From: a bacterium
Lineage (GTDB): Bacteria; Zhuqueibacterota; Zhuqueibacteria; Zhuqueibacterales; Geothermadaptataceae
Length of the DNA stretch: 54,390 nt
NCBI GenBank assembly: GCA_024275575.1
Contig: JAJRYV010000114.1
Location: forward strand, 1-54,390
Direction: 5' to 3'
A model generated the notes under the pieces. It did no database searches and had not been told where the DNA came from. It saw only the letters and a program-made list of their open reading frames with translations. The position numbers and the translations under genes were made by a program. Below, piece by piece: positions 9,167-18,949 of this stretch (within the stretch, counting starts at the first letter, position 1; each line of letters begins with the position of its first letter).

Positions 9167-10339
9167 ATGCAAAATATGTTTATTTCACAGTTTTACCAAA
9201 ACCTGCTGGCGCGTACGGAAAATAGAGACACGCCCGAGGCTTTTTTGCAGCATTGGCGGCAAATCTTTTCTTCCGCTCTGACGGGGTTTTCTCCGTTTAT
9301 TGTGCCGGTCATCGATGAACTCGTCGTTTCCATGCCCTATTCCCGGGAAAATCTGCTCGCAGGTTTACAAACGATGTTTAGTGGATTTGCCTCATCATCC
9401 TTCATCGCATTGCCCGAAAAAATGAAGCAAAATCCACCGCAAATCGCCATCATCGCAGCGGGTAATATTCCCGGAGTCGCTATTGCACCGGCGTTGCAAC
9501 TGGCCGCGATCGGTTGTCCGGTTATCGTTAAACTGGCGCGACAGGATCAAAGCCTGTTGCCGTTTTTAGTCAAAAAATTTGAGACGACCTTCGGCGCTTC
9601 CGGCATCTCCTGCGGCTACTGGTCTCACGGAAGCCCGGCATTGCATGATTTGCTCGAGGCTGCCGATAAAATCGTGGCCTTCGGTAATGACGAAACTCTT
9701 GCCGCACTCAGACAGAAATACCCCGATAAAATTATCGGTTTTGGCCATAAATTTAGCGTGGGGATTGCGGCAAAACCACACATCAGCGATGGCGAACTTG
9801 AATTGTTCGCACTCGATACTGTGCTTTTTCAGCAGACAGGCTGTCTTTCACCGCAGGCGTTTTTTGTCTCCGGTTCGTGGAAAACGGCTGGAAGTTTTGC
9901 TGAACGATATTTTCATTTCTTAGAAAAAATGCTCGTACGTTTTTCCGTGCCCAGGCTTTCGCCGCAGGAAATCTATCAGCGCCGGATTCTGCTCGATGAA
10001 CTCGATCTTGGTGCTGAGTTTTATTTCGCTGAAATGACAAATTCATCAATTGTTATCGTGAGTGAAGAATTGCAACTGCAGCGGCTGCTTGGCGCCCACG
10101 TAGTGCAAATCATTCCTTTCGCCTCGCAAAACGTGTTGCAAGCGCAATTGCAAAAAATTCAGGCATGGCTGCAGGGTTGCAGCCTGAGCTGCGAACAGTC
10201 AGGCCGGCGGAAATTTCAGCAGATTCTGTGTACCTCTGGTTGTACTTTTGTCGCTCAACCCGGTCGTTTGCAGGCACCGCCGCTGCTGTGGAAAAATGGT
10301 GGATTGAGTTTGATTGATAATCTTTTGCAGAAAAAATAA
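9167..10339 (+). CDS. LuxC-like acyl-CoA/acyl-protein reductase
   Basis: The 390-residue protein matches the LuxC family of NADPH-dependent reductases that convert a thioester-bound acyl group to an aldehyde. It has the dehydrogenase-like segment IAIIAAGNIPGVAIAPALQLA, and C226 in FQQTGCLSPQ is the expected catalytic thiol. It starts at ATG 9167 with GAGGT eight bases upstream. The LuxE-like partner is encoded on the other strand about 2.7 kb away, so the usual pair is present but split between divergent units. A class III aminotransferase follows after 22 bp, which could aminate an aldehyde product; that link is inference from proximity. Confidence 0.85.
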   Translation: MQNMFISQFYQNLLARTENRDTPEAFLQHWRQIFSSALTGFSPFIVPVIDELVVSMPYSRENLLAGLQTMFSGFASSSFIALPEKMKQNPPQIAIIAAGNIPGVAIAPALQLAAIGCPVIVKLARQDQSLLPFLVKKFETTFGASGISCGYWSHGSPALHDLLEAADKIVAFGNDETLAALRQKYPDKIIGFGHKFSVGIAAKPHISDGELELFALDTVLFQQTGCLSPQAFFVSGSWKTAGSFAERYFHFLEKMLVRFSVPRLSPQEIYQRRILLDELDLGAEFYFAEMTNSSIVIVSEELQLQRLLGAHVVQIIPFASQNVLQAQLQKIQAWLQGCSLSCEQSGRRKFQQILCTSGCTFVAQPGRLQAPPLLWKNGGLSLIDNLLQKK

Positions 10340-10361
10340 CCCAACTTGCCGGTACTTAAAA

Positions 10362-11552
10362 ATGAACTTGACTGCTGACTTCAAAAAATATGTTTGCCAG
10401 ACTTCCGCTTCGCCGCTCGGACTGGAGATCGAGCGGGCGGAGGGGGCTTATCTCCTCACCAGATCGGGCGACAAATATCTCGATCTCATCGCCGGCATCG
10501 GTGTTGCTAATATTGGGCATGGTCGCGCCGAGATCCAGGCTGCAATCGCCAAACAGGCGGGGGCCTATCTGCACCCGATGGTTTACGGCGAAGTAGTGCA
10601 GGAACCGCAGGTTCGTTATGCACGAAAACTGGCTGAGGTGCTGCCGGGTGAGATCGATAATATTTTTTTCACCAATTCTGGCGCCGAGGCGATCGATGGG
10701 GTGATGAAAACCGCACGAAAATTTACGGGACGACAGGAGATTTTAAGCTTCACCGGCTGCTATCATGGCGATACTTTCGGCGCTCTGTCCTTGCAGGCCG
10801 AGGCGCGCTACCGCCGGCCTTTCGAGCCGCTGGTGCCGCAAATCGGCCATTTACCGTGGAACGAAATTAGCGGTTTGGGAAAAATTACTAAAAAAACGGC
10901 TGCGGTGATTTTTGAGCCGGTTCAGGGGGAAGGCGGTATTTACATTCCGTCGCTGCAGTTTATGCAAGCCCTGCAAAACCGTTGCCGCGAAGAAGGCGCC
11001 CTGCTCATCGCTGATGAGGTGATGACAGGATTCGGACGCACCGGGAAACTCTTCGCCGTCGAGCATTTCGCTATTGAGCCTGATCTTATCGTTCTGGCAA
11101 AAGCCCTGGGCGGCGGCATGCCGTTGGGCGCCTTTGCCGGTGCACGTAAAATCATGCACACGTTATCGGAAAATCCGCCGTTGGCACATGTGACAACATT
11201 CGGCGGCCATCCTGTTTGTTGTGCTGCCGGCCTGGCGAGCCTGGAAATTATCTTGCAGGAAGATTTATGCGCCCGCGCCGTTGCGATTGGAGATCGATTC
11301 ATGGCTGGACTGAAGCAAATATCGGAGCAGAATTCGAAATTGACCGCAGTGCGTGGGTTGGGCTGCCTGATCGGTCTGGTTTTTAAAAATGAAGCATTGA
11401 CGCAGCAATTTGTGCAGCGATGTCTAACTGAAAAAATCATCGTCGGCTGGACACTTTTCCACTCCAATATTTTGCGCATGGCGCCGCCCCTCAGTTTGTG
11501 CGATGATGAAGTGGAATTTGCACTGGCAAAAATGTGTCACTTGCTAAGCTGA
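10362..11552 (+). CDS. Class III PLP-dependent aminotransferase
   Basis: The 396-residue protein is a class III (ornithine/acetylornithine/4-aminobutyrate type) aminotransferase. Motifs include DLIAGIGVANIGHG, FFTNSGAEAIDGVMKTARKFTG, GCYHGDTFGALS, FEPVQGEGG, IADEVMTGFGRTGK and LAKALGGGMPLGA with the PLP lysine. Substrate cannot be fixed from sequence; no arginine-biosynthesis neighbours support ArgD. Because it directly follows the LuxC-like reductase, an aldehyde amination role is possible. An in-frame ATG at 10314 overlaps the upstream gene; ATG at 10362 fits family N-termini better. QueE begins 12 bp after its stop. Confidence 0.88.
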   Translation: MNLTADFKKYVCQTSASPLGLEIERAEGAYLLTRSGDKYLDLIAGIGVANIGHGRAEIQAAIAKQAGAYLHPMVYGEVVQEPQVRYARKLAEVLPGEIDNIFFTNSGAEAIDGVMKTARKFTGRQEILSFTGCYHGDTFGALSLQAEARYRRPFEPLVPQIGHLPWNEISGLGKITKKTAAVIFEPVQGEGGIYIPSLQFMQALQNRCREEGALLIADEVMTGFGRTGKLFAVEHFAIEPDLIVLAKALGGGMPLGAFAGARKIMHTLSENPPLAHVTTFGGHPVCCAAGLASLEIILQEDLCARAVAIGDRFMAGLKQISEQNSKLTAVRGLGCLIGLVFKNEALTQQFVQRCLTEKIIVGWTLFHSNILRMAPPLSLCDDEVEFALAKMCHLLS

Positions 11553-11564
11553 CTTATTGTTAAT

Positions 11565-12227
11565 ATGATTGATGATTTGAAACGCAAAACGATACAAATA
11601 AACGAAATTTTCTACTCGATACAGGGCGAATCGACACAAGCGGGGCGGCCGTGTATTTTTATTCGCACGACAGGCTGCAATTTGCGCTGTCACTGGTGTG
11701 ACACGACCTATGCCTTTCATGACGGAAAAAAAATGACGATCGCCGAGATTTTGGTGAAAATCCGTGATTGGCCCTGTAATTTGGTGGAAATCACCGGCGG
11801 TGAACCACTGCTGCAAAAGCACCTGTCGCCACTCATCGCCGGCCTGATCGCAGAAAATTACGAAATCATGCTGGAAACCGGCGGGCATATGGATTTATCT
11901 CGCATAGACCGGCGGGTAAAAAAAATTATCGATGTGAAATGTCCCGGCAGTGGTGAATCGGAAGAGATGTACTTTGCGAATCTTGAAAACATTTCGCCAG
12001 ACGATGAGGTTAAATTTGTTATCGCCGATCAGGCGGATTATGAATATGCCCGGCAAGTCATTAAAAAATATCGTCTTGAAGATAGCACGAACGTTCTGCT
12101 TTCGCCGATTTTCGGCGGCATTGAATATAAAGTTCTTGTCAAATGGCTACTGCAAGACGGCTTGCAGGCGAGGATACAATTACAGTTGCATAAATTTATC
12201 TGGGATCCGCAAATGCCGGGCGTTTAA
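11565..12227 (+). CDS. queE: 7-carboxy-7-deazaguanine synthase (radical SAM)
   Basis: The 220-residue protein begins QINEIFYSIQGES and has the radical SAM CxxxCxxC motif CNLRCHWC (C38, C42, C45). It also has EITGGEPLLQ, and LQLHKFIWDP at the C-terminus, all typical of QueE. The enzyme contracts carboxytetrahydropterin to 7-carboxy-7-deazaguanine on the way to preQ0 and queuosine. No queC, queD or queF lies nearby. It is probably translated from the same message as the aminotransferase 12 bp upstream. Confidence 0.93.
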   Translation: MIDDLKRKTIQINEIFYSIQGESTQAGRPCIFIRTTGCNLRCHWCDTTYAFHDGKKMTIAEILVKIRDWPCNLVEITGGEPLLQKHLSPLIAGLIAENYEIMLETGGHMDLSRIDRRVKKIIDVKCPGSGESEEMYFANLENISPDDEVKFVIADQADYEYARQVIKKYRLEDSTNVLLSPIFGGIEYKVLVKWLLQDGLQARIQLQLHKFIWDPQMPGV

Positions 12228-12423
12228 ACAGATTTTTTGCTTATTTTGCGAAAATTTTGTAAATATTCGAAAATCCGTTGCATCCTTTTTATTAATCGCT
12301 TATGTTTGCATCCCGTTTGACTTTCCTCTCGCAATTACGCTGCGCACGCCTTTAATTTTCGTTCTCAACGCATTTTGGTTATGCAACCCGAAAAATGTAC
12401 TCATCCAATCTGGAGGATCACCG

Positions 12424-12861
12424 ATGCGGCAGCTCGCCAATCAAGATTATCGCGTGCTTTTAGTTGAAGACAATCCTGATTTTCGTGATTTGTATTGCTT
12501 TTATTCCCGGCAAGCACGTCTGAAGACACTTGCCGCTAAAAACGGAACAGAAGCGCTGGAATACCTGCACGAACACACCTTTGATTGCATCTTGCTCGAT
12601 TACATGTTGCCTGACTACTCGGGCCTGGAAATTGTCGAGATTCTGAAATCCGATCCCTTATACGAACGCAATCATGATTGCAAAATTATCGCCACCTCGG
12701 CAATTGATCTTCCACGGCAAATGTTGATCAATCTGTACACGGCTGGTATTGCTCTTTTCCTTCCCAAAACGTTCTCGCTCAAAGAAATGGTTAAAGTCAT
12801 CACACATTTTTGTTTTGCTTCAACTGTTTTACGCGAGTCGCGGCAAGAAGTATTGGTATAA
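12424..12861 (+). CDS. Single-domain response regulator (receiver only)
   Basis: The 145-residue protein is one receiver domain. It has the acidic pair in VLLVEDNPDF, the phosphoacceptor Asp in ILLDYMLPDYSG, the switch Thr/Ser in IIATSA, and the conserved Lys in FLPKTF. There is no output domain, so it probably acts by protein contact or phosphorelay. Start ATG 12424 is fixed by GGAGG at 12412-12416. The frame is open far upstream across queE, but that extension overlaps queE in another frame and is not coding. Confidence 0.85.
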   Translation: MRQLANQDYRVLLVEDNPDFRDLYCFYSRQARLKTLAAKNGTEALEYLHEHTFDCILLDYMLPDYSGLEIVEILKSDPLYERNHDCKIIATSAIDLPRQMLINLYTAGIALFLPKTFSLKEMVKVITHFCFASTVLRESRQEVLV

Positions 12862-13050
12862 CCCGGCTGATCCGAACAGCAATGAACGTGTATTTTCAAG
12901 CGTTCCACTTTGTGTTTTGTGTTCTTCTTCGCTTTTTAATTGCAATTGAATATCTATGGGTTATATTAAAAATTTGCCGTTAACCCGCCTGCAGGGCTTT
13001 GCTCTTCTGCATATTCCTGTTGTTTGAAAAAGAAGAACGTTTAACCGCTT

Positions 13051-13938
13051 ATGCCATTTATCTATTCTGACCGGTATTTGAAAGAGTTCGGTGAACACAT
13101 TTTCCCCATTGAAAAATATGCTTTGATTAAAGCCGAATTGGTAAAAAACAATATTGACGAGAGTGCTTTTTTTGAACCACAGGAGGCAACACCCGGGCAA
13201 CTGGCTCTCGTTCACACGCAAGCTTATCTCGACGACCTGAACAATTTGCGTCTGACGGAACGAACAAAGTATTCGGAGCTGCCGCTTACTGCCGGAATCG
13301 TTCATTTGTTCTACCTCGCAGCCGGCGGTACCATGAAAGCGATGGAAGTGGCGGAAACGTATAAATGGTGCGTGCATATCGGCGGTGGTTTTCATCATGC
13401 ATCGGCTGCGAAAGCGGAGGGATTTTGCTATATCAATGATTTGGCCGTCGCAGCGCGGTATTATCTGCAAAAAAAATCCTCAAAGCGAATTCTAATCATC
13501 GATCTGGACTTGCATCAGGGAAATGGTACGGCAAAAATATGTCAGGCCGATCCGAATATCTTTACATTTTCCATGCATGAGGAGGGAATTTACCCGGTTA
13601 AGGAGAAAAGTGATCTCGATATTCCTCTCTATGCCGGCACTGCAGATGATCTTTATCTGCGGAAACTTGAGGGTGGAATTCATACCATACTGCAACAATT
13701 TACCCCCAGTTTTATTTTATATCAAGCAGGCGCTGACCCCTATTTCGAAGATCAGCTCGGCAATCTCGCGCTCACCAAAAACGGCTTGCGACAACGGGAC
13801 GAAATAGTGCTGGCCCTAGCGAAGCGGTTGAAAATTCCCCTGCTCACAACCCTGGGCGGCGGTTATGCTGTCGATACCTTTGATACCGTCGATATTCATG
13901 TGGCAACATGCCTGCTTCATGGTGAAACCTTCAGTTAA
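13051..13938 (+). CDS. Histone deacetylase superfamily protein, class IV-like
   Basis: The 295-residue protein is a member of the arginase/deacetylase fold that hydrolyses acetyl-lysine or acetylpolyamines. Active-site elements are visible: IGGGFHHA (catalytic His pair), IDLDLHQGNGT (Asp and His zinc ligands), YQAGADPY (third ligand) and LGGGYAVD (catalytic-loop glycines). The start, IYSDRYLKEFGEHIFPIEKY, resembles HDAC11-type class IV proteins. Its substrate is unknown. It lies between two response regulators, with a hairpin terminator at 14028-14053 closing the unit. Confidence 0.87.
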   Translation: MPFIYSDRYLKEFGEHIFPIEKYALIKAELVKNNIDESAFFEPQEATPGQLALVHTQAYLDDLNNLRLTERTKYSELPLTAGIVHLFYLAAGGTMKAMEVAETYKWCVHIGGGFHHASAAKAEGFCYINDLAVAARYYLQKKSSKRILIIDLDLHQGNGTAKICQADPNIFTFSMHEEGIYPVKEKSDLDIPLYAGTADDLYLRKLEGGIHTILQQFTPSFILYQAGADPYFEDQLGNLALTKNGLRQRDEIVLALAKRLKIPLLTTLGGGYAVDTFDTVDIHVATCLLHGETFS

Positions 13939-14027
13939 GATTTAATAACCACTTCATTAATAATCTGCACCTGTTGAGCTTGGGTTCTACTTTTTATACA
14001 GGATGAAATCGATCTGCTATTTGATGT

Positions 14028-14053
14028 AAAAAGTGATAGATTAATCACTTTTT
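14028..14053 (+). terminator. Rho-independent terminator after the deacetylase gene
   Basis: AAAAAGTGAT (14028-14037) and ATCACTTTTT (14044-14053) form a perfect 10-bp stem around a 6-nt loop, ending in T residues. It lies 90 bp after the deacetylase stop and just before a promoter-like sequence, separating two transcription units. Confidence 0.75.
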
Positions 14054-14075
14054 ATTTTGTGAAATTGAAAATCCC

Positions 14076-14104
14076 TTGACTTGCAAAAGAATTCATCGTA
14101 ATTT
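14076..14104 (+). promoter_or_regulatory. Sigma70-type promoter for the receiver-GGDEF gene
   Basis: TTGACT at 14076-14081 and TAATTT at 14099-14104 are separated by exactly 17 bp. The element lies after a terminator and about 140 bp upstream of the GTG start at 14244. The -35 word TTGACT recurs in the guaB and STAS promoters of this window. Confidence 0.55.
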
Positions 14105-14243
14105 TATGGTTGATTTTCGGCCACATTCTGTATGTTAGGTCTATTAACATTTCGCTTTTCCCCCTTGGATCATCAGGCAGATTCACTTTGATTCCGAGCA
14201 AATAAATAAGGATCACGACTATCATTTGTGAAGAGGATTGTAA

Positions 14244-15215
14244 GTGAACGTAAAACTTGGACGGGTACTTGTCGTCGATGACGTACCGGTAAATATTCAG
14301 CTTCTGACGACGCATTTGAAAGCCGCCGGATATGAGGTGGTACCGGCACGGGATGGCGAAGAAGCCCTGCTGTTGGTGCAGGAATCCAAACCAGACCTCA
14401 TTTTGCTTGATGTCATGATGCCGAAAATCAATGGATTTGAGGTTTGCGAACGCATCAAAGCAAACAGCGCAACGGAATATATTCCGGTGATTATGGTAAC
14501 AGCGCTCAATGACATCGAGCACAAGATCCGCGGGGAGGAAGCTGGGGCGGATGATTTTATCAGCAAACCGTTTAATAAAATGGAGCTGTTGATTCGTGTG
14601 CGTTCGCTTCTGCGCATCAAGTTGCTGCATGATCAACTGAGTGAAAAAATCGCAGAGCTTGCTCTGGCAAAAGAACGCCTGCGGCAGTTGGCCATCACCG
14701 ATGGGCTGACGCGGCTTTATAATCATCGCCATTTTAAAGAAGTGCTGATGCTAGAACTCGACAGAGCCAAACGGCACGACCAGAATATCTCGGTTGTCAT
14801 GATCGATATCGATCATTTCAAATGCTACAACGATACGCATGGCCACCAGGCCGGTGATATGTTGCTGCAACAAATCTCCCGTCTGTATTCAGATAATATT
14901 CGTAAAATCGATCTGGCGGCTCGTTATGGGGGGGAAGAGTTCGTCCTCGTGCTCATCGAAACCGACAAGGAAGCTGCAACGATTGCAGCAAATAAAATTC
15001 GCTCGATCGTTGAAGCCTACCCTTTTGAAAATGAGGAGACGCAGCCGGGCGGGAAAATAACCATCAGCATGGGGGTGGCCACATTCCCGGAAGATGCGGT
15101 CGATTTTGACGGACTCGTTGGTGTTGCCGACCGCCGCCTTTACATGGCAAAAGATAACGGCAGAAATCAAGTTGCGGTTTTCGATATCCAGCCGGAAAAG
15201 GAGCATGTTGGATAG
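14244..15215 (+). CDS. Receiver-GGDEF response regulator (diguanylate cyclase, PleD/WspR-like)
   Basis: The 323-residue protein has an N-terminal receiver (LVVDDVPVN, LILLDVMMPKING, VMVTAL, ISKPFNK) over about residues 5-120. A linker helix leads to a GGDEF domain from about 150. The catalytic signature is GGEEF near residue 230, and RKID five residues before it is a complete RxxD inhibitory site for c-di-GMP feedback. It should make c-di-GMP from two GTP when phosphorylated. The start is GTG 14244 with GAGG at 14233-14236. It may signal to the PilZ protein near 0.6 kb. A histidine kinase gene follows after 69 bp. Confidence 0.92.
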   Translation: MNVKLGRVLVVDDVPVNIQLLTTHLKAAGYEVVPARDGEEALLLVQESKPDLILLDVMMPKINGFEVCERIKANSATEYIPVIMVTALNDIEHKIRGEEAGADDFISKPFNKMELLIRVRSLLRIKLLHDQLSEKIAELALAKERLRQLAITDGLTRLYNHRHFKEVLMLELDRAKRHDQNISVVMIDIDHFKCYNDTHGHQAGDMLLQQISRLYSDNIRKIDLAARYGGEEFVLVLIETDKEAATIAANKIRSIVEAYPFENEETQPGGKITISMGVATFPEDAVDFDGLVGVADRRLYMAKDNGRNQVAVFDIQPEKEHVG

Positions 15216-15284
15216 AAACGGCAATCATACACAACAAAACCACCAAATAATACTTTATTATCCTTTCATCAGAAGGATAAATTT

Positions 15285-16796
15285 ATGATCGATTTTTTAT
15301 TTTTTAAAAGGCGAACCGTATTTCGGCGATTGTTTTTCATCACATTTTTCGTCGCTGTAGTTCCGCTTTTTGTCAGTTGGTTGTATTTTTATCGTGAATA
15401 TTCGCTGCATGGAAGTGGCGTTTCTACTGCATTTTCCTGGAATGCATTTTATATCATTCTGTCCATTGCTTTTCTGTTAGCCGGGCTGGGTTCCTATACA
15501 ATTTCCAAACGCATCAGCCAATCGATCTATACTTTTATCCGTTCCGCAACCGAGATTGCCCGCGGCAATTTCGACCAAAAAATCGAGGTCAAATCCAATG
15601 ATGAATTAGGTAAGATGGCAAAGATTTTCAACTACATGACCCTCGAATTGAGCCGTCTCAACAAGATGAATCTGAATGAAATTATCAATGAGAAAAACAA
15701 AACCAAAGCGATCGTGCGCAATATCGTCGATGGCGTTATCGTCACCGACACCAATTTTAATGTGTTGGTGCTCAATGAAGTTGCGGAAAAGCTGTTCGGC
15801 GTAACTGAAGCCCTGGCTAACGGCGCACCTATTTCTATGGCCATCCACAACCAGCAGCTTTTGACTTTCATCAAAGGCATCAATGAAGATAGCGATGAAT
15901 GCCCAACTTGCGAGCTCAAACTGAAAAACCCGGAGACCTGGCGCGATATCTCCATTCAAGCGCGTGCAGCCCGTGTTATCGGTGAGAATAACAGTCTCAT
16001 CGGTGTTGTCACCATTCTCCGCGATGTCACCCGTGAAAAAGAAATCGACCGGATGAAAACAGAACTCGTCTCCATGGTGGCCCATGAATTACGTTCGCCG
16101 CTGACTTCGATTTCCGGGTTCAGCGAGTTACTCATGGACCCGACCGTCAACCGTGAGCAATCGGAAGAGTATGCCGGTATCATTTTGAAAGAATCTAATC
16201 GGTTGAGTGAATTGATCAATAAATTTCTTGATATTTCAAAAATCGAAGCCGGCAAATCGCAGGTCAATCGTGTCAAATTCCAATTGCGTGAAATCGTCGA
16301 CAAAGTGCTCGATGTCAATCTGCATCAGGCGGAGAAGAAAAACATTGCCATCTCGACAAAAGCATCACCGAATATGCAAATGGTTTATGCTGACCGCGGC
16401 ATGATCGAGCAAGTGATGTTGAATTTATTCAGCAATGCCATCAAATACAGCCCGGAAAACTCTGCGATTGAAGTGCGTATTCGCGAGACCGATTCTGAAG
16501 TCATCGTTGAAGTCGAAGACACCGGCTTCGGGATATCCGAGGAATCGTTGCCCCGGGTTTTCGATAAATTTTACCGTGCTGCAGAAAACGACGCTGTGCG
16601 CGCCGAAAGCGGCACCGGGCTGGGTTTGCCGCTGGTTAAAGAAATTATTGAAACCCACGGCGGCCATGTCCATGTGAAAAGTCAGTTAGATAAAGGCTCA
16701 ACATTTTCATTTACTTTGCCCAAATATGCCGATGGCGCCGAAAACGGCCGTGATTCTTCTATTGAAATTAGTATGTTGGAACAGGAAAGTCCATAA
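15285..16796 (+). CDS. Membrane sensor histidine kinase (HAMP-PAS-HisKA-HATPase)
   Basis: The 503-residue protein has two membrane segments (about residues 14-34 and 52-74), with only a short external loop between them. HAMP, PAS, HisKA and HATPase domains follow. The phosphorylated His is H267 in MVAHELRSPLTSISGF. The ATPase domain carries NLFSNAIKYSP (N box), DTGFGISEESLPRVFDKFYR (G1/F box) and SGTGLGLPLVKEI (G2). The architecture is PhoR/VicK-like. It has no receiver, so it must signal in trans; the receiver-GGDEF protein upstream is the nearest candidate. Confidence 0.92.
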   Translation: MIDFLFFKRRTVFRRLFFITFFVAVVPLFVSWLYFYREYSLHGSGVSTAFSWNAFYIILSIAFLLAGLGSYTISKRISQSIYTFIRSATEIARGNFDQKIEVKSNDELGKMAKIFNYMTLELSRLNKMNLNEIINEKNKTKAIVRNIVDGVIVTDTNFNVLVLNEVAEKLFGVTEALANGAPISMAIHNQQLLTFIKGINEDSDECPTCELKLKNPETWRDISIQARAARVIGENNSLIGVVTILRDVTREKEIDRMKTELVSMVAHELRSPLTSISGFSELLMDPTVNREQSEEYAGIILKESNRLSELINKFLDISKIEAGKSQVNRVKFQLREIVDKVLDVNLHQAEKKNIAISTKASPNMQMVYADRGMIEQVMLNLFSNAIKYSPENSAIEVRIRETDSEVIVEVEDTGFGISEESLPRVFDKFYRAAENDAVRAESGTGLGLPLVKEIIETHGGHVHVKSQLDKGSTFSFTLPKYADGAENGRDSSIEISMLEQESP

Positions 16797-16972
16797 TTCA
16801 TTGATGTGGTTATCTGATATTTTAAAATAAGCAACAATCTCTCCTATCTGCAGCCTTGCTGGAATTTTGAACGATTCTTCATCTCGCTAAGCACCGGGGC
16901 AGGTTGACCAGGAAGGTCATCTTGCCAAACAATCAAAAATACTCTCAAAATAAACTTGTATAGGATTTTCAA

Positions 16973-18949
16973 GTGCAATCGACAACCTTTCCGCAAGCCA
17001 TAACTGATCTGGAAAACATGCACAGTGATTATAAAAGAATTGAGCGGGAACGCAAGGAAAAATGCGTTCTGATGATTGATGATGAGCCGGATATGGTGGA
17101 AATCGTTAAAAAAGTCGTCACTCGTGCAGGTTATCAATTCATCTCTGCCTATGATGGTGAGGCCGGACTGAAGGTGATGTTGGAAGAACGGCCGGATCTG
17201 CTACTGCTCGATTGGATGCTGCCGGGGAAAAGTGGTCAGGATGTGTTCAATGAGCTGGTCAAAAACAGCGCCTACCGGCCGGTGACGGAAACGCCGGTGA
17301 TCATGTTGACGGCGAAAGCAGAATATCAGGTTGATCGCAAAGAATTGTTCGAGCACGGTCTGGCCGCTTTTCTCGTGAAACCTTTCGGCCACCGCGAGCT
17401 CATCAATGTCATCGATAACGTCTTTATTCTTGATGATCTTAAGAAAAAGAACAAAGAACTCGAGCGTAAGCTGAAACAATCTGAATATAAATATCAGGAC
17501 CTGATCGAGAATGCCAGTGATATTATTTTTACGATCAATAAAGAGGGTAAATTCGTTTTCATCAATCGCCGGCTGCTGGCGTTGACCGGCTTTCGTAAAA
17601 CACAAATTCTTGGCCGTGATTTGCGTGAACTCATCATTCCCGAAGATCAGCAAATTGTCTGGGACAGCTTTCAAAATGTGATCAAAGGCAATCCGCGTAT
17701 TTTTGAATTTCGGGTTCTTAACAGAGAAGGCGAGCTGAAATATCTTTCAACAAATTTCAACCCGATTTTTGATAAAGGCTGGGTTACCGGGGCAGTGGGC
17801 ATCTCCCGTGACGTCAGTCAGCAGAAAAAACTCGAACAGCAGATTGTCGATTTAAAAAATTTCAACGAAAGCATTGTGCAAAGCATGGGCGCCGGCCTGA
17901 TCACAATCGATCTCGATAACCGCATCACTTCTTTTAACGTTAGCGCCGAAGAAATATTAGGCGTGCAATCGGATCAGGCTATCGGCAATCAGCTCGAAGA
18001 TATTCTTACTAAAGATGATGTTGAGCGGCTTCTGCCTGATACACCGGGAATTGAAAACAACCCACTGCATCAGGAATTGCAACTAAAAAACGGTACAGAT
18101 GAGATGCTGCATATCGGATTTTCCGTAACCCCGCGCATCGATAACCGCAACCAGCGCGTCGGTACCATCATCTCTTTTCGCGATATTTCTCTGATCAAAC
18201 AAATGCAATCGGAAGTCGCACGGATGGACCGCCTGGCTTCGCTTGGCGTATTGGCCTCGGGCATTGCGCATGAAATCCGCAACCCACTTGCGGGTATTAA
18301 AACCGTGGCGCAAACGCTGGAAGAAGAAATCGATCCCGATGATTCGAAGCAGGAGTATCTCGCCCGCATCATCCGGCAGGTAAACCGAATGGATGAACTG
18401 CTGAAAGCTTTTTTTACTTATGCGCGGCCGCGGCAACCTGTGCGCAAACTTTCGAAATTACCGGAAATCGTCAACGAAGTCACCCCGCTAATCGATCAAA
18501 AACTGAGCAGCAACAAAGTTTAACTCATTCAAAACTATGCGCCGGACCTGCCGCTGATCTATGTTGATTTCTCCCAGATTCATCAAGTCTTGTTAAACCT
18601 GTTTCTCAATGCCATCGACGCCATGCCCAACGGGGGAATACTGACGATAAATGCGGAACCGATGTTCTCTGCAATTCGCCGCACCGATCGCCGTGGCCAG
18701 CGATTTCATGTCCCTGAAAAACCGATGCTATACGTAAATATTACGATTTCGGATACCGGAGAGGGCATTGCAAGCCAGCATCTTAACAAGATATTCAATC
18801 CGTTTTTTACCACAAAACCCAATGGTTCCGGCCTGGGTTTATCGATCGTTTATCGTATAATTGAAGAACATATGGGGGATATTTCAGTGCAAAGTGAAGC
18901 AAATAAAGGCACGATTTTTACTTTGTTACTGGCCACAGAGGAAGCCTGA
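16973..18949 (+). pseudogene. Receiver-PAS-PAS histidine kinase split by an in-frame TAA
   Basis: The frame is open for 659 codons apart from TAA at 18521-18523 (codon 517). Before it lie a receiver (VLMIDDEPDM, LLLLDWMLPGKSG, MLTAKAEY, VKPFGH), two PAS domains (about 175-290 and 300-410) and an NtrB-type HisKA box with H433 in GIAHEIRNPLAGIK. After it the frame continues directly into a normal ATPase domain (APDLPLIYVDFSQIHQVLLN, NAIDAMPNGG, DTGEGI, GSGLGLSIVYRI). The stop falls between the dimerisation helix and the ATP-binding domain, so truncated product would be inactive. CAA to TAA would explain it. The last codon overlaps the start of the sigma54 activator gene, its likely target. Confidence 0.8.
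18524..18949 (+). pseudogene. Detached HATPase domain of the split kinase
   Basis: The open frame after TAA 18521 encodes the complete ATP-binding half of the kinase. The first possible start codons are TTG 18590, inside the N-box helix, and ATG 18620, inside the motif; neither has a good ribosome site. Independent translation would therefore give an incomplete domain. I regard it as the 3' part of one gene rather than a gene in its own right. Confidence 0.6.

Noticed and set aside
5359-10339. Bioluminescence (lux) operon
   Set aside because: No luxA, luxB, luxD or regulator is present; only the reductase and synthetase homologues occur.
11950-12423. Upstream extension of the 12424 receiver gene
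   Set aside because: The extension overlaps queE in another frame and lacks protein character, and GGAGG at 12412 marks the real start.
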